NCBI RefSeq assembly: GCF_000281045.1
Contig: NW_008246092.1
Span: forward strand, 208,853 to 272,852
Reading direction: 5' to 3'
DNA: 64,000 bases
Origin: Saprolegnia diclina VS20
Taxonomy: Eukaryota; Oomycota; Saprolegniomycetes; Saprolegniales; Saprolegniaceae
In this document: positions 30,839 to 41,666 of the stretch, piece after piece
Layout of the letters: each line of letters starts with the position of its first letter
Numbering within the stretch: the stretch's first letter is position 1
Program-made: the position numbers and the translations under genes
The notes under the pieces: generated by a model
What the model was told of the DNA's origin: nothing
Database searches by the model: none
What the model saw: only the letters and a program-made list of their open reading frames with translations

Positions 30839-32130
30839 ATGGAGCCGCCGGTCCCAACGCTGCTCGAGCTGGCGCTACGTGCGATCGCCAACAACATATT
30901 CTGCTTTTACAAGTACGTACCAACGACGAATCAAGTAGAAACGTGGTCGTAGTTCTGCACTGCTGGACGAAGGCTCGTTGCCCGACGCCTTTCAGCATCT
31001 CCTGCATCGCTTCGACGTGGCGCACGCCCAAGGTCTTCGCGATGGCAACTACCTCCGGGACATTTGCAAGCGGCAAGTAACGAAGCTTGGCGCGTTCAAG
31101 ATGCTTGCTACTATCTACGAGCAGCTACTATGGGGTCCCAAGCATTCGTGGACGCCCGATGAAATTGTCCGACCTCTCGTCGTCGTCAAGCCTTTTCGCA
31201 ATTCGAAGTTCTTTGCTGTAGGAGTACTTTGGCTTGTCTGGATTGGTTGCTATCGGCTTGGCCACGTCTGTGAACCCCAGCCCCGCATCCGCGACCGCTC
31301 ATGACGACGATGGCGCCATGATCGAGGTGACAAAGTTGCGTGGAAGAATGGACTAACCGTGATCGTGTAGGTCGACCAAACCTTTGCCTCGGATCGCCGC
31401 GTCCTCGATATCCCTATAACAGAGCCAACGGTCACGGTCCAAACCATGACGGTCGTCGCCAAGAGTCTCGAGCCGCTGACGAATGTGTTTGCACACGCGA
31501 TAGCCGTACGACGCCTCGTCTCAAAACCTCATCCACTGTCGGCGGATCACGTAGGATATTCTCTTGCGCTACGATCAGCTCGTTGAGATTCGGCTTGTGT
31601 CGTGCCTCTTGGGCCCAGCGGGTGTCGTGCTTCTCGCCGCCAGCGCCGCCGTGCGTCACTGTTGCGTGCGCTAACGCACTCGGACACCTCTTTCGTAGAC
31701 GTCCAAGTCGCTCCGGGTCCTCGACTTGAGCAACGACTGGACCGAGCACGATGCGAGCTGCGACAACGTGGTTGGCAGCCACGGCGCGATCGCAGTCGCG
31801 TCGGCCATCTCCACGGCACCGTCCTTGACCAAGGTGGCGAGGGTCGTTTTACCACTTTGTGATTTCAAGTGTGCAGGTGGCTCTCAATGGCACGCGACTT
31901 GGATACAAAGGCGGGTGTGCGCTGGCAGTTGCTATCGGCCACTCGCGTTCGCTTCGGTGCTTGCATCTCCGTCGGTACCTCTCTTAGCGCCGCAGTCCAT
32001 CGTCGAATGCACTATTGGTAGCTGCCAAAGCGTCGCCCGCGCCGCGCCAGCGCTGCTTGCCGCCTACAACGCCTCCCCTTCGTGCGTTCTGACACCAAAC
32101 ATCATTTGCGAAGCCTCTCATGTTTGCTAG
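30839..32130 (+). CDS. leucine-rich-repeat protein (ribonuclease-inhibitor type)
   Basis: Multi-exon gene assembled by eye. Exon 1 ends FCFYN, then LLDEGSLPDAFQHLLHRFD and a long middle part. Three repeat-bearing exons join in phase 0: DILLRYDQLVEIRLVSCLLG with PAGVVLLAASAA, then SLRVLDLSNDWTEHD with SHGAIAVASAIST, then VALNGTRLGYKGGCALAVA with SLRCLHL. Each unit follows the L-x-x-L-x-L...N-x-lG-x-xG-x-x-ALA pattern of RNase-inhibitor-like LRRs. The last exon gives CQSVARAAPALLAAYN and stops at 32130. The join near 31219-31290 is unresolved. LRRs of this kind usually mediate protein binding; no partner is indicated. Confidence 0.62.
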
Positions 32131-32376
32131 GCTTGCTGATTTGGACATGGAGTGGTGTCGACTGCCAGCCGGTCTCGGTGTCCAGCTGCTTGATCTGCGC
32201 GGCCGACGTCAGGCCTCGGCCCCCGAGACGGCGGCAACTAACTAACAAAGACAATATTATACAACACCTATTTGCATGTCCTGGGCATTGGTGTCACAAG
32301 CGTAGTTGACAATCGACAAAATAGTGTCCTAGGCGATAAGGGGTAGGGTGCGTTGATAACGGTCGAATAAACGCGG

Positions 32377-33595
32377 ATGCTGTCCAAGAAGGAACGGGCC
32401 GAAGAAGATGCGCTGCTCGAGCAGCAGCTAATGACGCAGGGACCGAAAGGGCTCCTCGCTCTCTTCACCGGTAGCGATGGGAAGAAGGCCAAGAAGGCAA
32501 AGGCACCCAAGCTCTTCATGGAGCTCTCGCGCGCGCAACAGCGCGTCCAGGGAAAGAACGCGCCCATGTTGCGCCAAATGGACGGCGACACGATCCACGA
32601 CAAGTTGTCCTCGTATAAAAAGACGATTCGCTTCCACATCAACGGTACGACGACGGCACACGAGTACCTCATGCGACACACGGCCGTAGCGGCGCACGAT
32701 GAAGCGATCACAATGGTCCGAGACATTCGCTCCGGGCACCAAGACGTCAACGCGCGGGATGTATGTATTTGGCGCTTTGGACTCTGTGTGTACCGCAGTC
32801 AGCGTGTAGGAAAAGGGGCGCAGCGCCTTGCACTTCGCCTGCCGCATGGTCAACTTCACGGTGTTGGCACCGAGAAACTATGAACCATTCGCGCGTAGGG
32901 CTCCGAAGCCGCGATTGCGACACTCATCAAGGAGGAAGGGTCGATCGACGAGCCCGATGTAAGCGTGCAAATGCCCCATGTTGTCGCTCCATAGGACGGT
33001 GCTTAGCTCGACATGCGGTGGACACCGCTGCACTACGCGGTCATGGGCAAGCACAAGTATGCTGCTGGTCTCTTGCTCAAGTACGCGCCGTCGCCGTACG
33101 TGACGGTGAATCGGCGCGATGTAATCTATCTCTTCTCTCGCGTGGGACGGAGACACGTTTGTTATAGAAAATTGGGACCACGCCCCTCATGCTGGTGGGA
33201 ACATGCAGCGCATGCAACGCCTCAAGGGAGATGCCATGTAGGCGGCTGCGGAAGGCCATGCTACCATTGTTCGCTTCCTCCTTGACCGTTTGGCTGACAT
33301 CAACGACCGCGATGTACGCGCTTGTGACGAGCTCTGTGATGGTGACATGACGAATTCTAGAACGAAGGCCTCACCGCGCTTCACTACGGTAAAGGCTATT
33401 CGAGAGCGACACGGTGGTGGACGATACCGATCCCTAGCGGCGCTAACGGACCGCGTCAAGGCAGCGGAAGTGCTTCTCGAGTATAAGGCTGACACGGACA
33501 TTCGCACCAAAGCCAGTGGAGAAACAGCTCTCGAGATGGCCGAGCGCCTCGGCTCGCACTTGGTGTCGATTGTGCTTTTTGAGTTTGAGAAATAA
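32377..33595 (+). CDS. ankyrin-repeat protein with a novel N-terminal region
   Basis: Eight exons joined by introns of about 38-50 nt. The N-terminal 110 residues are basic and helical (MLSKKERAEEDALLEQQL; GKKAKKAKAPKLFMELSRAQ) with no known domain. Ankyrin repeats follow: GRSALHFACRMVNFT, RWTPLHYAVMGKHKYAAGLL, IGTTPLMLAAAEGHATIVRF, EGLTALHYAALTDRVKAAEV and GETALEMAERLGS, ending FEFEK. Introns fall repeatedly just after the RD/D that closes one repeat, or after the LHY/LML of a repeat, so exon borders track the repeat unit. Ankyrin arrays bind protein partners; the function is unknown. Confidence 0.8.
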
Positions 33596-33839
33596 ATAAT
33601 GTCGAATGAAGTCTTCTACCCTCCCAGACCTAAAGGCAGATAAATCACCAGCTGTTGAAGGCTCATGCCACAGGACACAGCATCCCAACCCAGCCACGGG
33701 CCGTTTTCACACAGCAATTGAGTGAGATCAATCGACGTTCTCACACGTTCGGGTGGTCGTCTCCCCCGGAATACCGGATCAAAATAGGCATCGCCGTTGG
33801 CTACCGGTTCAGTTGCATTTCCATTTCAAAGCGCAAAGG

Positions 33840-35801
33840 ATGGAAGACGCGATCGAGAAGGCCAAGCAGCGCTCCGAGGACGTGACGCACAAGTTCCTCC
33901 AGACCAAAGACGACGCCGCCAAGGTGCTCAAGCACTTTTTCGGCTGGGACCATGCGAAAGAGGAGAGCGCGATTGACGATACTGCACCGATCGAACTCGA
34001 TATGGTGCCCATGGAGCCGACAATGGCACTGCAAACGATGTTAATGCGCGCCGCAGCCATCGTGCAGGCGCCGCCCGTGCTCTTGCCGCAGTCGATGGCC
34101 GACATTGTGTACGAAGCAACGTTGCAGCAGCTCGGCGACTTGCAGTTTCGCGTCATCGCCATGAACGCATGCAAGAGCTACATTGAGTCGCGCCACTGCC
34201 TCGTGCGCGAGTACTGGGCCAAGCTCGCTCAGCCGCCGACGCCATCGACAATGGAGCACCACGCGCGTCTCCAGAGCACGTTCAAGATGCTCGTGCCCAT
34301 CTACCGCAACGACGTCAAGATTCTTCGACGTAATGTCAAGCAATACGAAAATGCGGCGGCGGCGGCACTTGCGCTGAAGTACAAGCGGTATCCCAACGAC
34401 CACGTATTACTGACTAGGATATCCCGACCATATATATGTATCTGCATCTCAAACAATTTGCTGTAGGCAATGGCGGTCGACGAGCACGAGCTGCGGCGCG
34501 AGGCGGCCGAAACGTCGTCGCGGCTTCTGGCCGACTTTCCCGAGACGATTTTGTCGCTAGAAGCGCTCGAGGCCCACGACGCGACGCTGCTGGAGCACCA
34601 TGTCTTTGAGCTCGAGTACATGGTCGCGCATGCGCGCATCTGTGGAGCCTATTACTTGACCAAGGCCAAGCGCCGCGCCGAGGTTGTGGCGACGCCGTTG
34701 ACCGACACGCGGTCGGCCGACGACCTTCAGATGGCGTTCACTGACGCGCTGAGTGCGTACGAAGCGAGTGCCGCGGCGCTCCAAGCGAGTCTTGCAGCCG
34801 ACGCGCACTTTCAATTGGAGCAGCAGGCGCGCGCGGCACCGACCATCTTTGTCGCGTCCGCACACTCGGCGCTCTACGGCAAACTCCAGCGCGCGGCGCG
34901 CAAGGTGCGGGCCGAGTGCCGTCTCTCCAAGACGCTCCACCAGCTCCTCTCGCTCGCCCAGGCGCACACGCAGATTACTTCGATTGTTGCCAACGACGCA
35001 GTGCACGCGGCAGTCGCGGCAGCGGTCGTCCAGGCGTCCGCCGCGCTCACTTCTGCCCACGAGACCCAAATCCAGGACGCAGTGGAGGCGCATGCGCGCG
35101 AGCTTCAAGCGCTCGAGCACCCGCAAACGAATTTGGACAAGAGCATCGATGTGGCGGACGTCAAGAGCGCGCACAAAGCTGAGTTGTTTGCGATCGTGAG
35201 CCTCACCAAAGTCGTCGCCCGGCGCAAGGCCCTCGCGCTGCGTCGGCACGCCGAAGCCGAGTTTGCACGCCTCGAGCACATGCAAGCGCAGCACGCGATC
35301 ATGCTGCAGAAGCTCGAGACCGAACTCGAGACGCGCGAATCTCTTGAACACATGCGCTTGTTGGCGCGGCTTGAGAAGCGCAAGCTGGCGCGCATGGCTT
35401 GCGGGCCGCCCTCCACGAATAGTAGCGACCCAGAACCTGCTACTCCAAGTGCCATGCTTGAGGAAGAGAAGGCCAAGATCATCGAAGAGAAGCGAAGCGA
35501 GTGGCATGAGGCCGAAGTGGCCTGTGCCAACGAAGTTCAAGCCGCCGCGGTCGAGGCGATCGCCGCCGAGGCCGTCACCTTTGGGCTTGGCACCGACACA
35601 GACGTGGTCCAGGGCCTCATTGCGCAACTCCAGGCGGTCGACTTTGGCCGCACGCCGAGCACGATCAAGCAGATCCACGCGGTCGAGAAGGTGCTTCTAA
35701 GCATGCGCGAGAGCGTCCAAAAGCCCCGGCGGAGCGGCGCCAAGAGCTCCGGTCCGTCGCACATCGTTGTGGAAAAAGCCAAGAAACCCATCTTTCGTTG
35801 A
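33840..35801 (+). CDS. long coiled-coil protein, function unknown
   Basis: Two exons with a single intron (about 34405-34467, ending GTAG) joined in phase 0 between YPNDH and AMAVDEHEL. The product of about 630 residues is almost wholly alpha-helical and charged: FLQTKDDAAKVLKHFFGWD, LRREAAETSSRLLADF, ARLEHMQAQHAIMLQKLETE, LEEEKAKIIEEKRSEWHE. A basic C-terminus (KPRRSGAKSSG) follows. Alanine-rich helices dominate the middle. I recognise no family; a cytoskeletal or flagellar scaffold would fit but is inference. Confidence 0.75.
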
Positions 35802-35862
35802 TGCATTGAAATCGTTGCAATTCGAAAATATTCCTTCAATCTTCAATCTAAAAACTTGAATC

Positions 35863-36294
35863 TTAAGTCCAAAACAAGGCGCGGTACGACTTGGACCCAC
35901 GCTCGCGCCACACTTGTCCATAGAGCACAAAGAAAATGCCAAAGAGGATGCAAGCTCCGCCCGTAATAAGACCAAAGAGATTGCCGAGGCGATAGAGCGT
36001 AAGGAGCCCGAGACCAAAGAGGTAAAAGCCGCTGCCGCGGAAGGACGCGAGGAGCGGAAACCACGCGAGTGGCGCAGCGGTTGCGAGGAGGAGCGCCGGG
36101 ATGACGAGCAGCGAGAGGAAGAGCTGGAAGAGCGTGAGGGCCACCGATGCAGCGGACGCGGCATACCCGTAGTCGAACGTGCTGAGGATGTACCCAGTGG
36201 CCGCTGCATTCACAGTCGCCAAGAGAAGCGTCGACACTTGGTGAAAGAGGTGGAAGCCGCCGACACCGCCCACGGTGTACCACGTCATGTTCAT
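35863..36294 (-). CDS. small four-helix membrane protein, paralogue A (COPI-associated/TVP15-like)
   Basis: Intronless, 143 residues from the ATG at 36294 (MNMTWYTVGG). Four hydrophobic spans: LLLATVNAAATGYILSTF, LFQLFLSLLVIPALLLAT, an SFRGSGFYLFGLGLLTLY-linked third span and GGACILFGIFFVLYG, ending in a basic tail. The SF-x-GSG-x-Y motif, position and length are shared with the divergent gene at 36704-37123, so the two are paralogues. Layout and the GSG motif recall the COPI-associated/TVP15 family of Golgi membrane proteins; this is a weak, by-eye resemblance. Confidence 0.72.
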   Translation of the reverse strand: MNMTWYTVGGVGGFHLFHQVSTLLLATVNAAATGYILSTFDYGYAASAASVALTLFQLFLSLLVIPALLLATAAPLAWFPLLASFRGSGFYLFGLGLLTLYRLGNLFGLITGGACILFGIFFVLYGQVWRERGSKSYRALFWT

Positions 36295-36703
36295 GGCGCG
36301 TGCGGATGTATCGCTGCACAGATCAAGACTGGGGACTGTTGGGCGATATCTAGAGCGGAGAAGTTCGGCACGCTCCATACGACGGCAAGAAACCGCCAAC
36401 CTCTACACGGAGATGGCCATTGACCACCCCGTCTCGCCCGCACAGATGAAATTTTCGCGCCGGCAGGAAGAATGGACCGCCGATGGCAGAATGCCTAGAC
36501 ACCGGACGCAGAGACATTGGCGAGGACGACCAGCGAATGTACCTGTTCTAGCAGTGGACAAACGCGCTTGTGCTGCGTGGAGGCCTGTGGGCCGAGATTT
36601 CGGCGGCGCGTTTTCGCTGTCTCAAAATTTCGCCAAATGCAACTCAGTTCTGGATGGTCGTCGCAGACTCGAATTATCCCGCTCGCTCGACAACAACAAC
36701 ACC
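36295..36703. promoter_or_regulatory. shared promoter region of the tetraspan pair
   Basis: A 409-bp spacer between two divergent start codons of paralogous membrane proteins. The 3' part carries CAACAACAACACC just before the plus-strand ATG, similar to the leader of the dehydrogenase at 2612. No other element was recognised. Confidence 0.4.
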
Positions 36704-37123
36704 ATGGGTGGACTCTACACGCTGCACCAGGTATGCATGACGCTTGTGGCCCTCGTCGGTGTCACGGCTGCGGTCCTCAGCTTTGTCACCACCACATTTG
36801 CCTTTGGCGAGCTCGGCGCGCTGCGCGCAACGCTTACTTCGCTCGGCGCCTTTGCCTATCTCTTTGTCCTCTCGGTGCTGTTGCTGCTCGCCGCGGCGTT
36901 TGGTGCGCTCCAGCCGCTGCTTTGGCTCGGCTGTCTCGGCAGCTTCACGGGCAGTGGGCTCTACGCCACGTACCTCGGCTTGCTCATCTACACGTTCCTC
37001 GGCGGCGCGGCGTATGGGCTTCCGATGAGCGTCTTTTGCATTGCCGTCGGCGTCCTCAGCATCGTCTTGGGCCTCGCGTGGAAAGAGCGCGATACTGCGA
37101 CCTACTACTCCCTCGTCAATTGA
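36704..37123 (+). CDS. small four-helix membrane protein, paralogue B (COPI-associated/TVP15-like)
   Basis: Intronless, 139 residues. Starts MGGLYTLHQVCMTLVALVG and has four membrane spans (SFVTTTFAFGEL loop; LFVLSVLLLLAAAFGAL; FTGSGLYATYLGLLIYTF; VFCIAVGVLSIVLGLAW), ending KERDTATYYSLVN. It shares HQV near the start, the GS-F-x-GSG-x-Y motif and the span layout with the divergent gene at 35863-36294, so an old inverted duplication is likely. The possible COPI-associated/TVP15 kinship rests only on topology and the GSG motif. Confidence 0.74.
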   Translation: MGGLYTLHQVCMTLVALVGVTAAVLSFVTTTFAFGELGALRATLTSLGAFAYLFVLSVLLLLAAAFGALQPLLWLGCLGSFTGSGLYATYLGLLIYTFLGGAAYGLPMSVFCIAVGVLSIVLGLAWKERDTATYYSLVN

Positions 37124-37845
37124 GCTCATGTACTTATATATGTCGCCACATTGCACTTGATATTGCCCTTTGGTTGACGGAGGATCGACGGCAACAAAGG
37201 AAGACCTTTTGCAATAGAATTGCATGTCCGTAACTGGTCGAGAGCCACGTGCCATCTGTTCCACTACGCAGGCCTTAGAGAACATTTCGATCGGATGCAG
37301 TTTCGATCTGACGGCAGTTCAAGTCCCGCCAAACACGCAATATTGCACGCTGCGTGCCACAGCTGTGTACACGAACGACGGTCCTTTTGCAATCATGGCC
37401 GTGCGTGGATTCGAACTCGGGTGGAGCTTGTCCTTTGGGTGACAAACTTGGCTCGCAATGGCCTCTTCAACATCAACTTCAACGTGGGACCGCCTTCATC
37501 CATGTACTCTTGTACTGCAGCAACCTCTGCCCTGGAAGAGTAAACAAGACTGTAATGCGACTTGCTCCCGAACGTCAATCGGCGCCACATCATTTGCCTC
37601 GAGCGACTCGAACCATCGAGGCTTCTTGGATGCACCGAGCCGTTCGACGCGCATGGGTGCCCGACGCATGTCGCGATGCCATCAACATCGTACCGCCGTC
37701 CGGCCTACCACGCTGCTGCGACGCGACCTCTGTTGCCTGGAGGGCCTTTCTGCCAAGTAGAGTCGACCTGATGCGAAATGCTCCTCCCAACGCAACTCTT
37801 GAAACGAAAGATCGGGTTGACATGAAGGAGGGCGCAGCGCGTGTC
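37124..37845. other. intergenic stretch
   Basis: About 720 bp with no convincing gene. CCTTTTGCAAT occurs twice (near 37205 and 37383), and tRNA-like T-loop strings occur on the minus strand near 37395-37420 but lack pairing stems, so no tRNA is called. Confidence 0.35.
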
Positions 37846-39082
37846 TTACTTCTGCGCGTAGAGGGCCAGAATGCGGTTGACGTCGCGCTTGCAGCCGAGG
37901 AAGATGCCCGTGCGCTCGTGGATGTGCGTCTACATATGCTCATTAGCATCGGGATGGTGCAACGAGAGGAGGTAGTACCGGGTTGAGGTCGAGGACACGC
38001 GTCGTGCCGTTCGTCGAGAGACCGCCGGCCTGCTCGACGATGAACGACATCGGGATCGCTTCGTAGAGCATGCGAAGCTTGCCCGTCTTGGACTTCTTGT
38101 CGGCGGGGTAGAAGAAGACGCCACCGTAGAGGATCGTGCGGTGCACGTCCGAGACCATACTGCCGACGTAGCGGGCAGCGTACGGCTTGGGCGCGTTCTT
38201 GCACTCGTCGACAAACTGCTTGGTGGGCGCGTCCCAGAGGGCAAAGTTGCCTTCGTTGCACGAGTAGATCTACATACTTGGATCACAATCTCGACGTCGC
38301 GCAAGCGATGTATTACCGTCTTGGGGTTTTCCGGGATGCGGATGTTCTTGTGCGAGAGGATGAACGAGCCGATCGTCGGGTCGAGCGTGAAGCCGTGGAC
38401 GCCCTTGCCGTACGTGACGACCATCTGCGTCGAGCTACCGTACATGCAGTAGCCGGCGGCGACGAGCTGACGACCCGGCTGCAAAATGTCCGAGATCCTA
38501 CTCGGAACTTAGTGTCGGCGAAAGAAGGTTGTGTGCGGCGTACTGGCGGCGCGGGCCCGTGTTTTGCATGGCGTAAATCGCAAAGATGGTACCCGTCGAA
38601 ATGTTGCAGTCAATGTTGGACGACCCGTCGAGCGGGTCAAACGCAATGCCGTACTTGCCTAAACCAAGTGCCATGAGTGTCTCGATCAATACGATGTGGA
38701 TGCGACGTACAGCCCGAGACGCCTTCGACCCAGATCGGCTCTTCGTTCTCCTCCGAGACCATGACCTCAATCTTGGTCGAGTTGCGGAGCGAGTTGATAA
38801 AGATTTCGTTCGAGAGCAAGTCGAGCTTCTTGACGTCGTCACCCGTCGAGTTGGTCGAGCCATCAAGGCCATAGAGACCGGTCAGGCCTACAGGTACGTG
38901 GCAGCGTGAGCCACTCGGTTGCGTGGCATAGACGTACCGGCGCGACGCACGGCCGACGAGATGACCTTGCACGCAAGCTCGATTGAGTTGAAGAGGATGC
39001 AGAGGTCGTTGTTGGACTGGAGCTCGCCGTCGGCGAGGATGAAGCGGCTGAGCGTGATCGGGTTCGAATGGTCGACTTGCAT
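37846..39082 (-). CDS. fructose-1,6-bisphosphatase
   Basis: Minus-strand gene of about six exons with short introns. The enzyme removes the 1-phosphate of fructose-1,6-bisphosphate in gluconeogenesis, in the cytosol. Family blocks in order: [12 protein letters not shown] at the N-terminus, [18 protein letters not shown], the metal-site strings [11 protein letters not shown] and [79 protein letters not shown] and [14 protein letters not shown]. It ends with [19 protein letters not shown]. The catalytic DPLDGSSN is intact. The ATG at 39082 gives a short N-terminus with no obvious targeting signal. Confidence 0.92.
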
Positions 39083-39656
39083 GATAGTGCTTGGGTACTT
39101 GGCTCAAAAAGGCAAACTGACCTTGTCGACGTCCTTTCCTTGGATATCCTCTATCCTTTTATCTTCAACGTCCGCGTCGGGTGCGGCCGGTACCTCTACC
39201 TTTGCATATCCTTTCATAACTAATATCTGCGACAATCCACCGCCAAGAGAGGAAGATCGGGGCTAGGGATCGGTAGTGCACCAATAAGGATGCGGCGCTG
39301 GTGTCGCCTCGACCAATCGCATGGCGGCTCGCACGCACAGTGGGCGCGCGTGACGCGGCGTGCGTCATGCGTCCTTTTTTATCTTGTCCGTTTTATGTGG
39401 GGCATTGTATGTGGCATTAAATTTTTCTTTTTTATGGGACCGAGTAGCCGCAAGTTGACGCCGACACGAGCGCCGATGTCGCCAGGATGTGCGCAGATTC
39501 GATGTGCACGGGTAGTGGGTACGTGCCCCGGGGCACATTGCTCTTATTCGGAGGGTCCGGATACGGATACAGCAGAGACTGCCGGATAATGGTTCGTGTA
39601 TCCGGTCATTCGACTGGCAGCGTATCCGGCACAGTCCCAGGTTGCAGAGCGGTGGC
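39083..39656. promoter_or_regulatory. divergent promoter region with clustered CCGGATA motifs
   Basis: A 574-bp gap between the fructose-bisphosphatase and BUD13 start codons. Within the last 110 bp before BUD13 there are four or five copies of the recurring motif: TCCGGATACGGATAC (39556-39570), CCGGATAAT (39582), TATCCGG (39599) and TATCCGGC (39623). No coding frame was seen. Confidence 0.45.
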
Positions 39657-41548
39657 ATGGCGTCCAAGATGGAGGCGCTCCAGCGCTACATGGCAGGTAC
39701 GCGCGAACGAGCGAGGATGCAAGTCGATGATATGGACTAGGTGGGGCCAAGGAAGAGAAGAAGAAGAAGCGCAAGGCCAAGAGCTCGCATGTGGGCATGC
39801 GCGTGATCGATGACGACGACGACTGGCGCGAGCTTGCACCCAAGGGCAAGAAGACCGACTTGTGGCAGAACGAGACTGGCGATGTGGATGAAGACTTACC
39901 GATGGTCGTCGAAACGGACTACGACCCCGAGAATCAGCCCGTCGTCGCCAACGCCGAGGAGTTTTTCGAGCGCGAGCGGGCCGACGAGCTCGAGCAGCAG
40001 TGGCAAGAAGACGAAGCCAACGCCCGTCGCGCCAAGGCAGCAGAACCTGATGCGTCGCCTCCGCGCAAGTCCCGGCGATCCGACACGCCACCACGACGGG
40101 CAGTTGACGATGCCTCGCCGCCTCGTCGGGCGACTTCTGGGGACGCGTCCCCGCCTCGGCGACGAGCTCGTGACACTGACAGTGACGCCTCGCCCCCGCG
40201 TCGCTCCCGCAAAGATCAAAGCGAAGATGCATCACCACCCCGGCGCCGTCCCGCGGACCGCGGCGATGCCTCGCCCCCGCGTCGGTCCCGATTCAGCCAA
40301 GTTGCCTCGCCACGACCTCGTCAGGATGCGTCACCTCCGCGCCGGCAACGCGAAGACGCCTCGCCACCCCGTCGCACCCGACCCGCATCTTCGTTGCCGC
40401 GTGACGCTTCACCGCCTCGAGTCTCCAAGCGCGAGAGTGCGCCGTCGTCGCCGCCACCGCGAGATGCCTCGCCTCCGCGCCGCCGTTCGGATCGTCGTCG
40501 ACGAGATGAGTCCCCTTCACCTCAACGCCGGCGGTCGAGAAGCAAGCGCCGGTCCCGGTCCGCGTCGCCTCGTCGCCGACGAAGCCGTGAGCGGTCGCCG
40601 CGCCGTGATCGCCGCAGCAAAGAACGATCGTCCTCTCCTCGTCGCCACCGCCGTGACAGCCCGTCGCCACGCCGCGACCGCCGGCGTCGATCTCGCAGCC
40701 CTCGCCGATCCCGCAGCCCCCGCCGGTCACCAAGCGCTCACCAATCCCGCGCACGGTCGCCCCCACCAGCGGCGTCGCGGGCCGAGACCAACGAAGCTGC
40801 GGACGACGCCCCGACACCACCTCAGCGGTCGTCACCTGTGAAAGCGCCGGGCGGCGGCGTCTTTACGGGCAAAGAGTTCCGTCAAGAGAGCGAGCGGGCG
40901 CGCAAGCAGCAAGGCGCGCTCTTCGAGGACGAAGCGCTGATGGGCAAGCAAGCCGAGACGGTCTACCGTGACAAGCGCGGGCGCAAGCTGGATATGCTCA
41001 TGGAGATGGAGCGGCAACGCGAGATCCACGAGGGCAAGCGCAAGCGTGAGGCGCTCGAAGAATACGAGTGGGGCACAGGCAAGGTTCGGAAGGAAGAGCT
41101 CAAGAACCAGCGCGAACAGCTCGAAGAGATCAAGGCCAAGGTACGACAAACGCATATGTGCTCCCGCTCATGCGTATGTATTAGCCTTTTGCGCGCTACA
41201 AGGACGATGGCGAGCTCGATGCGGCGCTCAAGCACCGCCCACGTAACTTTGATCCGATGGAGTCGTCGCTCTTCAAGGTACACGGGACGTCCATGCCAGG
41301 GCGATGGCGCTGACTTGATCTAGGACGACGCCAAGGAGCTTTTGGAGAAGACGTCGAAAAAGTCCAAGAAGAGCAAACCGCGCTACTCGGGCCCGTCGGC
41401 GCCACCGAACCGCTTCAACATCCCGCCGGGCTACCGCTGGGACGGCGTCGTGCGCGGCAACAACTGGGAAGAGAAGGTGCTCCTGCGCCAGAACAAGAGC
41501 CAAGCCGACAAGGCCGACGCGTACCAGAACGCGACCGCCGACATGTAG
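39657..41548 (+). CDS. BUD13: pre-mRNA splicing factor BUD13 (RES complex subunit)
   Basis: Four exons; the first is tiny (MASKMEALQRYMA) and joins GGAKEEKKKKRKAKS through a 45-nt intron. BUD13 works with SNU17 and PML1 in the RES complex, which helps nuclear retention and splicing of pre-mRNA. Seen: the N-terminal RYMAGG and GMRVIDDDDDWREL blocks; a central repeat region of about a dozen DASPPRR-type units (about 40040-40510) running into SRSPRR dipeptides; then the conserved C-terminal part from GLFTGKEF-like GVFTGKEFRQESE, through KLDMLMEMERQREI and EYEWGTGKVRKEE, to YSGPSAPPNRFNIPPGYRWD. The C-terminal block is the strongest evidence. It is followed 118 bp later by another splicing protein. 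Confidence 0.93.
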
Positions 41549-41666
41549 TTGCAAAGTATCAACTTGACTTTCTATATATGCTTGCGCTCGTTTTGCTGCA
41601 AAGCAGTGGCGTGTTTTTAGACAAGGCATGTATCCGGATTGACCGGATACAGCATGGTAAAGTGCA

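Noticed and set aside
37390-37425. tRNA-like GTTCGAATC strings on the minus strand (also near 37600).
   Set aside because: The bases flanking the loop do not pair into a T-stem, and no acceptor or anticodon arm could be drawn.
39810-40841. Second-frame reading through BUD13 (343 codons).
   Set aside because: Frame-shifted shadow of the DASPPRR/RS repeat region; the other frame has conserved BUD13 blocks.
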